Below, one piece after another: positions 16,966 to 24,016 of a DNA stretch of 64,000 bases. The stretch's first letter is position 1. Each line of letters begins with the position of its first letter. Made by a program: the position numbers and the translations under genes. Under the pieces are notes generated by a model. That model was given only the letters and a program-made list of their open reading frames with translations, ran no database searches and had not been told where the DNA came from. The stretch is from Proteiniphilum sp. X52 (GTDB lineage Bacteria > Bacteroidota > Bacteroidia > Bacteroidales > Dysgonomonadaceae): positions 1-64,000 of the forward strand of contig NZ_RDSD01000017.1 of the NCBI RefSeq assembly GCF_003712195.1, given 5' to 3'.

Positions 16966-19900
16966 TTAAAATTTAACATTCACTCCCAAAACGAAAGAAG
17001 TTGATATGAAGTCTGACGATGAACCGACCTCGGGATCCCATCCTTTCGGAAAGTTACTAATGGCCGGCAGGTCATTTATACTGAGATATAAACGCATATC
17101 CTTGACCCTCATTCCACTCAACAGATCATTGGGCAGTGAGTAACCAAGCGTGATATTTTTCGCGCGGAAATAAGCACCATTGAAGAGCCAGTAATCTGAT
17201 CCGGCATAAGTATTCGTTGTATTGGTATAGGTCAGACGCGGATACTTGGCATTGCGATTTTGCTCTTCGGTGTTGTGCTGGCTCCAGTAGTTACCCAATA
17301 CAAGTTCCGGGACGGCGCCCCATTGTTCTTTGAGAGGTTGAATCCAGTCCGAATTAAACAACACACGCTGGTGACCTACACCTTGAAATGAAAAACTGAA
17401 ATCAAAATTTCTCCAACCTAAAGAGATATTACCTCCATAAAGGTATTCCGGTTGCGAGTTTCCCAGAGGCACCTTGTCATCAGCGTTAATAATACCGTTT
17501 CCATCCACATCGACATACTTAATGTTACCTGCCTTATCATTCGGTGTAAGTGTCGGATACTTTTTGCCGTTCGCATCATAGAGATCCGCATCGGTCAGGA
17601 ACAGACCATCACTTTTGTACATATACCATTCATAGTAATATGATCCCTTTTCGTAGATACGGTTACCATCGATAGTACGCTTGTCACCCAGGTAACCCAT
17701 TTTTGAACGGTAATCCGACAGATTCGCCGAAACGCTATACCACAGATCACCCAGTCTGTCAGACCAGCCTACTTCCAGGTCCCAGCCTTTGGTATACATA
17801 TCACCGGCATTCTGTTGAGGAGCTGAAAATCCGGCATAGGAGGGAAAACCGAGTTCAAGTAACATATCGGAAGTCTTTTTGTAATAATAATCGCCGGTAA
17901 AGCTCAAACGGTTATTCAACAATGCCAGGTCGAGACCCATCCCATAGGTTGTGGTGGTTTCCCATGTAATATTCTCAAATGCATAATGAACTTGTGCGGC
18001 ATTCTGCAAAGCCGTCACGGTTTGTGACGATTTATCGTACATATAACTGTTTCCAAAGGTAATGGCAGCCAGATAAGGGAACTCCGAACCAATACGCTCG
18101 TTGCCGAGTTGACCGATAGAACCGCGTATCTTCAGGTAATCTGCCAGATTATTTTTGAACCACGACTCTTCCGACATGACCCATCCGGCAGATGCAGAAT
18201 AGAATGTGCCCCAACGGTTTTCCTTGGCAAATCGTGACGACCCGTCGGTGCGTACATTACCCTGAAGCATGTACTTGTTTTTATAGGAATACATCAATCG
18301 CCCGAATACCGACTCATAAGCGTTGTGTCCGGCCTTACCCTTATTATATTGATAATCTTCTGGGCCAATATTGAGATAAGGATAGCTATCAAGCAGGTAG
18401 TTTGAGCGTGAAGCTTCCGTTTCTTCCCATTTATAGGAATACCCCTCGTAACCAACCATGGCGTTGAACGAGTGACTACCCCAGATATTCTGGTAATTAC
18501 CATAGAACTGGTATGTCTGGCTGTTATTATCGTTTCTCTTTTCTTCAAGGTTCGTTGTCTTGTGCAGTTGCATATAGGTATAAGATCCGTCTTCGTAATA
18601 GACAGGGACGGCGCGTGAGAATTTCTTCCCTTTGGTGAACGAGAAGCGGGGAGCAAAGATAGCTGTCAGGGTAAGACCTTTCAATGGAGTGAGATCTATT
18701 TGCGCCTTACCCCCAAACTTATAATAACCTATTCTATTGGAACCTCCTTGTTGCAGCCCGGCAAGCGGATTGGCTCCATCTTTCGAATCGGCGTAGCGAC
18801 CGTCTTTCCAGAATGGGGTATAATAAGGTGCCGCCAAATAGGCCCAATATATGACATCCATTTGCGAGGGACTGATCGAATTGGATTTTGAGAAATCGAC
18901 GTCGATATTGGCACGAAGCCAATCCGTTATGTTATAATCATTGTTGACACGGCCAGCAATACGCTCATAGGATTTGTTTTCGTAATATCCGTCGCCTTTT
19001 TGATAATTGAAGGTTGATTTGGTCCGGAGTTTTTCAGTGCCCCCCGAAACACTCAACACATGTTGCTCATGTGTAGTCGACTTCTTCAATAGCAGATTAA
19101 CCCAGTCCGTATTGGGATAATGATAAGGATCGGTAGCATTTTTATCGAGCCAGGAGGCAATAGTCTCCTGTGAATACTGAGAATAAGGATCCGCGGCACC
19201 GTCATTCCATTTTATTTCGTTTTGTATGTTCATCCAGTCGATCACGTCACCGTTTTTGGGTCGGGTTGTGGGTCTGTCAATGCCATATTCATAGTTGTAA
19301 TCAAAAGTGAATTGGCGATCTTTGGCCCGCTTGGTAGTGATAAGGATGACACCTGCCGCTGCCCGTGATCCGTAAATGGAGGCAGAAGCAGCGTCCTTCA
19401 AGACAGTCATCGTTTCCACATCGGATGCCACCACATCATCAAGAGACGACGGCACACCGTCGACAATTACCAGAGGATCATTGTTCGAGAGTGTAGTAAT
19501 ACCCCGGATACGCACAGTGGCCGAAGCACCCGGCGCACCGGAATCCCGGGTCACCTGAACGCCCGCAATCTGTCCCTGCATGGCAGTAGATATCTGCTGG
19601 GTGGAACGATTAGTCAAAGTCTCGCCTTTTATACTTGATATGGCACCGGTGAGATCCCCCTTGCGGGCAGTACCGTAACCTACCACCACTACTTCTTCCA
19701 ATGTTTTTGTATCTTCCTGAAGAATGATATCCATAGCCGTTTTACCAGCCGTACTGACATTTTGGGGCAAATAACCGATATAGGAGATATGAAGAACGGC
19801 ATTATCTGCCACCTGCAGGGAGAAACTTCCACTTATATCGGTCACGGTACCGTTCGTTGTACCTTCCTCAACAATATTGGCCCCGATAATGGGATCTCCC

Positions 19901-20289
19901 TGTTCATCGACAATCGTGCCGTTTATGGTCTTTCTCACCACCTGTGACACTACCGGCGCCTTGGTGATAATTATATGGTTCTCACGCACGGCATAAATAC
20001 ATCCCGTATCCCGAAGTAATGCTGTCATAATATCAGCTAAGGAACCGTTTTTTTGAGGTATTGAAACCGTTTTGCTTACATCAATGATTTCACGATTATA
20101 GTCGACTGACATCTTCGTTTGCTTTTCTATCTCGGCAAAAGCGGTCCTGAGTGTTAATCGGGTATTTGTCAGGGAAACAGATTGTCCCCAAGAAAGTTGT
20201 GCCTGAAAAAAAGAAAAGGTTATTAACAGAAATAAGAACCGACACAAATAATTTATTCTTAATCTGCCTTTATTGTCATTTATTTTCAT
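16966..20289 (-). CDS. SusC/RagA-family transporter with STN domain (locus B)
   Basis: 1107 aa. After a signal peptide (to about residue 36, ..LSWGQS) comes an STN secretin/TonB N-terminal domain (about 40-110: LTLRTAFAEIEKQTKMSVDY..IIDVSKTVSI..IIITK). Then a CarboxypepD_reg domain (about 118-200), the plug (VEEVVVVGYGTARKGDLTGAISSI, ..TVRIRGITTLSNNDPLVIVDGVP, DAASASIYGSRAAAGVILITTK) and the barrel ending in ..FVLGVNVKF. An STN domain normally contacts a FecR-type anti-sigma factor, and a FecR gene lies directly upstream. This points to substrate-triggered sigma release rather than HTCS control. Confidence 0.96.
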   Translation of the reverse strand: MKINDNKGRLRINYLCRFLFLLITFSFFQAQLSWGQSVSLTNTRLTLRTAFAEIEKQTKMSVDYNREIIDVSKTVSIPQKNGSLADIMTALLRDTGCIYAVRENHIIITKAPVVSQVVRKTINGTIVDEQGDPIIGANIVEEGTTNGTVTDISGSFSLQVADNAVLHISYIGYLPQNVSTAGKTAMDIILQEDTKTLEEVVVVGYGTARKGDLTGAISSIKGETLTNRSTQQISTAMQGQIAGVQVTRDSGAPGASATVRIRGITTLSNNDPLVIVDGVPSSLDDVVASDVETMTVLKDAASASIYGSRAAAGVILITTKRAKDRQFTFDYNYEYGIDRPTTRPKNGDVIDWMNIQNEIKWNDGAADPYSQYSQETIASWLDKNATDPYHYPNTDWVNLLLKKSTTHEQHVLSVSGGTEKLRTKSTFNYQKGDGYYENKSYERIAGRVNNDYNITDWLRANIDVDFSKSNSISPSQMDVIYWAYLAAPYYTPFWKDGRYADSKDGANPLAGLQQGGSNRIGYYKFGGKAQIDLTPLKGLTLTAIFAPRFSFTKGKKFSRAVPVYYEDGSYTYMQLHKTTNLEEKRNDNNSQTYQFYGNYQNIWGSHSFNAMVGYEGYSYKWEETEASRSNYLLDSYPYLNIGPEDYQYNKGKAGHNAYESVFGRLMYSYKNKYMLQGNVRTDGSSRFAKENRWGTFYSASAGWVMSEESWFKNNLADYLKIRGSIGQLGNERIGSEFPYLAAITFGNSYMYDKSSQTVTALQNAAQVHYAFENITWETTTTYGMGLDLALLNNRLSFTGDYYYKKTSDMLLELGFPSYAGFSAPQQNAGDMYTKGWDLEVGWSDRLGDLWYSVSANLSDYRSKMGYLGDKRTIDGNRIYEKGSYYYEWYMYKSDGLFLTDADLYDANGKKYPTLTPNDKAGNIKYVDVDGNGIINADDKVPLGNSQPEYLYGGNISLGWRNFDFSFSFQGVGHQRVLFNSDWIQPLKEQWGAVPELVLGNYWSQHNTEEQNRNAKYPRLTYTNTTNTYAGSDYWLFNGAYFRAKNITLGYSLPNDLLSGMRVKDMRLYLSINDLPAISNFPKGWDPEVGSSSDFISTSFVLGVNVKF

Positions 20290-20379
20290 AATTTTGTAAG
20301 TTGATTGTTAGTATTTTATACAACTATCCCTGTATTGACTCCATGGATATGAACTGTGTAAATATTTAACGATTTCAAT

Positions 20380-20411
20380 CCGGGGAGCTTTTCACGACAC
20401 AAGCTTCCCGG
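20380..20411. other. Hairpin in the FecR-SusC spacer
   Basis: CCGGGGAGCTT (20380-20390) pairs with AAGCTTCCCGG (20401-20411) with one mismatch and a 10-nt loop. The T-run (TCTTTTTTTC) lies on the plus-strand side, although both flanking genes are on the minus strand. It could act as an RNA structure in the SusC leader. Confidence 0.55.
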
Positions 20412-20456
20412 ATCTTTTTTTCATGAGCCTACCTCCTCTTGTTCAATTCATTATTT

Positions 20457-21461
20457 TTATTTTATATAAATCACATCATCTTCGATTGTCCACTGTAATT
20501 CCGGATTCAAAGCCTCCAAAACGGTCAATACCTGGTTTACATTTTCATAAGGCATGTATTTGATAGAAAAAACTCCTCCGCCGTATTTTCTTATGTCATA
20601 AGAGACGGTAACATTGAAGCGACGTTCCACAGTACGTATAATCTCCTCAAAGGATGCATCATTGAATACAAGATAGCCCTCTTTCCACTTCGAAACCAGT
20701 TCCGCATCAATCTCCAACTTTGATATTTTCCCTTTGCGATGATCGTAAACGAGCTGCTCGTTGGGACTGATTACTTCCGATACGCTCACTTTCCCGGCGA
20801 CATCCACTCTCACCGATCCTTCTTCCAAGGTAACTGCCATAGTACCCAGATCCACGTATGACTTCACATTAAATGTTGTTCCCAGCGCCTCTATATCCAT
20901 ATATTGGGTTTTCACGATAAAAGGCCTTCCCGGATCTTTTTCAACCCGGAAAGTGGCTTCTCCATTCAGAAACAGGCGCCGTGTCGATCCCGAGAAGTCA
21001 CCCGGGTACAGTAACATGGAGCCGGCATTCAACCACACTTCAGATCCGTCGGGCAAAACCACCTGCCTTATTTCTCCGTCGGGGACAATATGTTCCACCA
21101 TTTCTGTCTGGGGTGTGGCCGGCACCGAAGACCCCGATTGATTATTCATCAGCCAACAGGTAAACAATCCACCTGCAACCGGCAACAGGAGTATGGAAGC
21201 GATGCGAAGCAACCTTCGGGATAATGGCGGTTTCACCGTTTTCTCGTCCCTCCCGATTCTTTTATTCATTTCCTTTAAAGCCAATAAGGTGCGGGCGTTA
21301 GCTTCAGCCGCTTCCCGGTTCCACACTTCTTCCAGCACCTCGTTCTTTACCACGTTGTCCTCATTACGTGTAAACCAATGTTGAAATTTAAGAATCGACT
21401 CTTTGGGAAAATCATTCTCGAAAAAACGGGTCATCAATATGCGGATACGGTGCTTATCCAT
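20457..21461 (-). CDS. FecR-family anti-sigma factor
   Basis: 334 aa. Cytoplasmic N-terminal part (about 1-85), one membrane helix (about 86-106, IASILLLPVAGGLFTCWLM), then a periplasmic FecR domain (about 125-225: DGSEVWLNAGSMLLYP, RRLFLNGEATFRVEKDPGRPFIVKT, LGTTFNVKSY) and a C-terminal DUF4974-type domain (about 255-334, LVFNDASFEEIIRTVERRFNVTV). It should hold the upstream sigma factor until the STN domain of the downstream SusC signals. 123 bp after the sigma gene and 167 bp before SusC. Confidence 0.95.
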   Translation of the reverse strand: MDKHRIRILMTRFFENDFPKESILKFQHWFTRNEDNVVKNEVLEEVWNREAAEANARTLLALKEMNKRIGRDEKTVKPPLSRRLLRIASILLLPVAGGLFTCWLMNNQSGSSVPATPQTEMVEHIVPDGEIRQVVLPDGSEVWLNAGSMLLYPGDFSGSTRRLFLNGEATFRVEKDPGRPFIVKTQYMDIEALGTTFNVKSYVDLGTMAVTLEEGSVRVDVAGKVSVSEVISPNEQLVYDHRKGKISKLEIDAELVSKWKEGYLVFNDASFEEIIRTVERRFNVTVSYDIRKYGGGVFSIKYMPYENVNQVLTVLEALNPELQWTIEDDVIYIK

Positions 21462-21584
21462 TGTATATAATATCTATTCTTCACACCGGTTATTGAAAGA
21501 TCGTTTCAATCATGCCGGATTCATTCTCTATATCATGGTAGACAAGAAACCCGGGAGTAACGCACAAACAAATGTGTGATTTTT

Positions 21585-22136
21585 TCAAAAAAATAAAAAA
21601 GAAATACGCTGAAGTGCTTTTCTCAAATCGCTCAACGCATGGGAAATATGATTCTCTACCGTTCGTTTATTGATATTAAGACGGCAGGCAATTTCATCAC
21701 TTGAAAAGCCATCTTTGCGGCTCATCTTAAATACTCGCTGACGCTGTTCCGGCATTTGTGAAATCACCAGGTCGATTAATAGGGAAAGGTCTTTGGCAAA
21801 CATATCCTGTTCCGGCTCATACGTCGCCGGCTGATCCAACCGGCTGAGGGTATATTTTTCCTCCACAAGATTATGTTCGTAGTGATTATAAATCATGTGC
21901 CTTGCCATGGTAAATAAATATGCTTTAAACGATTTGATTTCTCTCATCATTTCACGGTTCATCCATACTTTATAAAATATCTCCTGGGTCATATCATACG
22001 CCTCCTCTTCATTTTTTATAAAACCACATAAAAAATGATAAATCTTAGGGTGATATGCTAGAAATAATAATTCGTACGACCGATGGTCTCCCTCAGAAAG
22101 ATTTGTCAGGCATTCTATTTCAAGTTGTTTGTCCAT
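21585..22136 (-). CDS. ECF-type RNA polymerase sigma-70 factor
   Basis: 183 aa. Region 2 at about residues 22-90 (YHPKIYHFLCGFIKNEEEAYDMTQEIFYKVW, then FKAYLFTMARHMIYNHYE) and region 4 at about 118-170 (PEQRQRVFKMSRKDGFSSDEIACRLNINKRTVENHISHAL). It belongs to the Bacteroidota ECF group paired with FecR and STN-type SusC, and should drive transcription of locus B. The C-terminus ends in an unusually hydrophobic ..RISFLFF. First gene of the sigma/anti-sigma/SusC/SusD series. Confidence 0.95.
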   Translation of the reverse strand: MDKQLEIECLTNLSEGDHRSYELLFLAYHPKIYHFLCGFIKNEEEAYDMTQEIFYKVWMNREMMREIKSFKAYLFTMARHMIYNHYEHNLVEEKYTLSRLDQPATYEPEQDMFAKDLSLLIDLVISQMPEQRQRVFKMSRKDGFSSDEIACRLNINKRTVENHISHALSDLRKALQRISFLFF

Positions 22137-22311
22137 GTAAAACTACTCACATGCAAAAAGAGAGTTCCCATAGGGGATAGATCTCATAGATTATCATCAG
22201 GATATCAAACCAGAACTATTTCGTTAAGCAATGCAAACAGAAGACAAGTTCACTTGGATTATATAGTTACGAGAAAATGTCTGATGTAATCGAACATATT
22301 TTGCAAAGATG

Positions 22312-22319
22312 CAAAAATA
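22312..22319 (-). promoter_or_regulatory. Possible -7 box for the ECF sigma gene
   Basis: The minus strand reads TATTTTTG, matching TAnnTTTG, 175 bp upstream of the sigma gene start. No convincing -33 TTTG was found at the usual spacing, so this is tentative. Confidence 0.3.
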
Positions 22320-22328
22320 TTATGAAAA

Positions 22329-22457
22329 TAAGAAAACGCTTACACCGATTTTGTACCTTTGGTATCTGGAACAACTTGAAAATAGGAATACATCATCCTT
22401 ATTCCGTTGTGATTGGCTCTCAAAAGTTTGTACCTTTGTTTGGTATCTGGAACAACT
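22329..22457. CRISPR. Possible orphan, degenerate type II-C-like CRISPR remnant (two repeats, one spacer)
   Basis: Copy 2 at 22406-22457 begins GTTGTGATTGGCTCTCAAAA, continues TTTGTACCTTTG and ends TCTGGAACAACT. From memory this layout matches the 47-nt Bacteroidota type II-C repeats that begin GTTGTGATTTGCT, have TATCTTTG in the middle and end TTGGAAACAGC. Copy 1 keeps the last 26 nt well (22351-22376); its first half (from about 22329) is badly degraded. The gap between copies is 29 bp and the repeat-to-repeat period is 77 bp, fitting 47 + 30. Copy 2 has an extra TTTG. There is no cas gene or further repeat. The 'spacer' is weakly similar to the sequence after copy 2, so an old tandem duplication remains possible. 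Confidence 0.4.
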
Positions 22458-22571
22458 GGATTTGAAGCGAAAGCACCACCTCTACTCCACTTACCTATAT
22501 CAAGAGGCGGGGGCAGTCAGCCAGGTTAGAACCTTTACCGCCGGTGCAAAATATCAACTCAATTAAAAGAG

Positions 22572-22612
22572 GCGGGAGCGTCTCTTGTTATCCGATGAGA
22601 CATTGCTGCCGC
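22572..22612. other. Strong RNA-like hairpin right of the CRISPR-like repeats
   Basis: GCGGGAGC-GTCTC (22572-22584) pairs with GAGAC-(ATT)-GCTGCCGC (22597-22612): thirteen positions with one mismatch and a 3-nt bulge, around a 12-nt loop. The motif AAGAGGCGGG occurs both at this hairpin (22567-22576) and at 22501-22510. I see no gene in 22137-22788; the CRISPR-like repeats and this hairpin are its main content. A small structured RNA is possible. Confidence 0.45.
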
Positions 22613-22788
22613 TCTTCAGGGCAGGCACACTCAAAGAAGCATCAAAATAAAAAAAACATTCAAACCTTGAACTCTCTAACCCCACTGTTCTGGTAAGGGA
22701 GCTTTTAGTGAAGTAGATATCCAGAGCTCAGAAATCGTAATAACCAGGCAATGTAATATTATTCTAAATACGGGATAGATGCTCGGTC

Positions 22789-23565
22789 TTACACCAACCC
22801 AAAATGTTGTAATGCTTTTAGCACGCCGTCATCATCGATAGAGTCGGTCACATGATCTGCCGCCTGTTTGACATCCTCCTTTGCATTTCCCATTGCCACC
22901 CCCACACCGGCATGACGGAGCATCTCAATGTCGTTTCCTCCATCACCGAAAGCCATGGTCTCTTCCAGGGAGAATCCATAATAATTACAGAATTGGTCTA
23001 TTCCGACACCTTTATCCACCCCTTTGGCTATGACATCGGCAAAAGTAGGATACCATCGCATAGCTGAACAGTTCGGCAACAGGCTCATCACTTCCTCTTC
23101 CTGAGAATCTTTGAAAAACGCCGTCAATTGGAATAATTCCTTGTCCCGGTAATAATCAAGATCATTGATCTGAGGCATCTCCTGTTTCAACAAGCTTATC
23201 AGAAATTTCACATCTTCATCGATATAATTAAAAGAAAGACGATGTTCTTCCACAAAGAGGCAGGGAAATTCCCTTTCCTGTTGTAAGTAATCGATAAAGC
23301 GATTGACATCCGACCGATCGATACTTTTTTTGAATATGACATTATCGTTACCCTGCAAACAGTAACAACCGTTCAAGGTGATATATCCGTCAAACTCCAA
23401 GTTTCCCAGATTATTGATTACCGAAAAATGCCTGCCGGTGGCGATAAATACTTTGATCCCGTTACTCCTGATCGTCTCGATCGCTTTCCGGGTAGAATCG
23501 GGTATCCGATGCGTTTTGAAACTGACTAACGTGCCGTCAATATCAAAAAATATTGCTTTAACCAT
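22789..23565 (-). CDS. HAD-superfamily phosphatase, Cof/YidA type
   Basis: 258 aa. HAD motif I FFDIDGTL at residues 6-13 (nucleophile Asp and acid/base Asp), motif II in FIATGR, and motif [27 protein letters not shown] near residues 205-225 for Mg2+ binding. The C2B cap lies between. Cof-type enzymes dephosphorylate sugar phosphates, FMN or pyridoxal phosphate; the substrate here is not readable. Monocistronic, with its own promoter-like box at 23591-23598; a housekeeping gene rather than part of loci B or C. Confidence 0.92.
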   Translation of the reverse strand: MVKAIFFDIDGTLVSFKTHRIPDSTRKAIETIRSNGIKVFIATGRHFSVINNLGNLEFDGYITLNGCYCLQGNDNVIFKKSIDRSDVNRFIDYLQQEREFPCLFVEEHRLSFNYIDEDVKFLISLLKQEMPQINDLDYYRDKELFQLTAFFKDSQEEEVMSLLPNCSAMRWYPTFADVIAKGVDKGVGIDQFCNYYGFSLEETMAFGDGGNDIEMLRHAGVGVAMGNAKEDVKQAADHVTDSIDDDGVLKALQHFGLV

Positions 23566-23590
23566 AAATGTCTATAACCTAAATTTTGTA

Positions 23591-23598
23591 CAAAGATA
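23591..23598 (-). promoter_or_regulatory. -7 box for the HAD phosphatase gene
   Basis: The minus strand reads TATCTTTG (TAnnTTTG), 25 bp upstream of the ATG at 23565. A TTG-like element lies about 16 bp further upstream. Confidence 0.55.
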
Positions 23599-23687
23599 CA
23601 AAATATATAACGAACAATAGGTGTAAATATCAGAGTAATAATAAATTTAGGGTATGAACAGGAAGAATTCACCTTGCTCATGCCCTT

Positions 23688-23989
23688 TAAGTGGCAACCA
23701 CAAGAGGCTACGCCCACCTTGTAAAAATCAGGATGGAACAAAAGCGCCGCCATGGCATTCTGCCCTCCGGCAGATCCGCCGTAGATCCCTACCCGATCGA
23801 TATCCATCTCCGGATATTTCTCTGCAGCCGCCTTTATCCAAGCAATCCTGTCAGGGAAACCTGCATCTTTCAGGTTTTCATTATAACGATCTGCCAATTG
23901 GTATAAACTATCCGTGTTCTGTGCGGAAACGCATAGCACAAAAATAGGGAAGAAAAAAAACAGGTAAATACAAGCTTCATTTTATTCAT
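23688..23989 (-). pseudogene. Internally deleted remnant of a prolyl oligopeptidase-family (S9) protein
   Basis: From ATG 23989 ([10 protein letters not shown]) a signal peptide begins, but a T8 run at 23953-23960 shifts the frame. With nine T the peptide would read on as [14 protein letters not shown] and join the following frame. That frame then goes straight to the C-terminal S9 region: [19 protein letters not shown], the nucleophile motif [10 protein letters not shown] (Ser), [16 protein letters not shown], and then unrelated residues to a stop. Intact relatives have several hundred residues between the signal and this domain, plus Asp and His beyond it. Here both are gone. Last member of the minus-strand series of locus C. 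Confidence 0.75.
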
Positions 23990-24016
23990 TGTTTATGATT
24001 TTATTGTCTAACTGGT

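Noticed and set aside
22277-22566. Short plus-strand reading frames across the CRISPR-like repeats
   Set aside because: They run through both repeat copies in different frames and have no start context or homology pattern.
23953-23960. Phase-variable on/off switch in the S9 gene T8 tract
   Set aside because: Restoring the frame would still give a protein lacking most of the domain, so a functional switch is unlikely; kept only as a frameshift.
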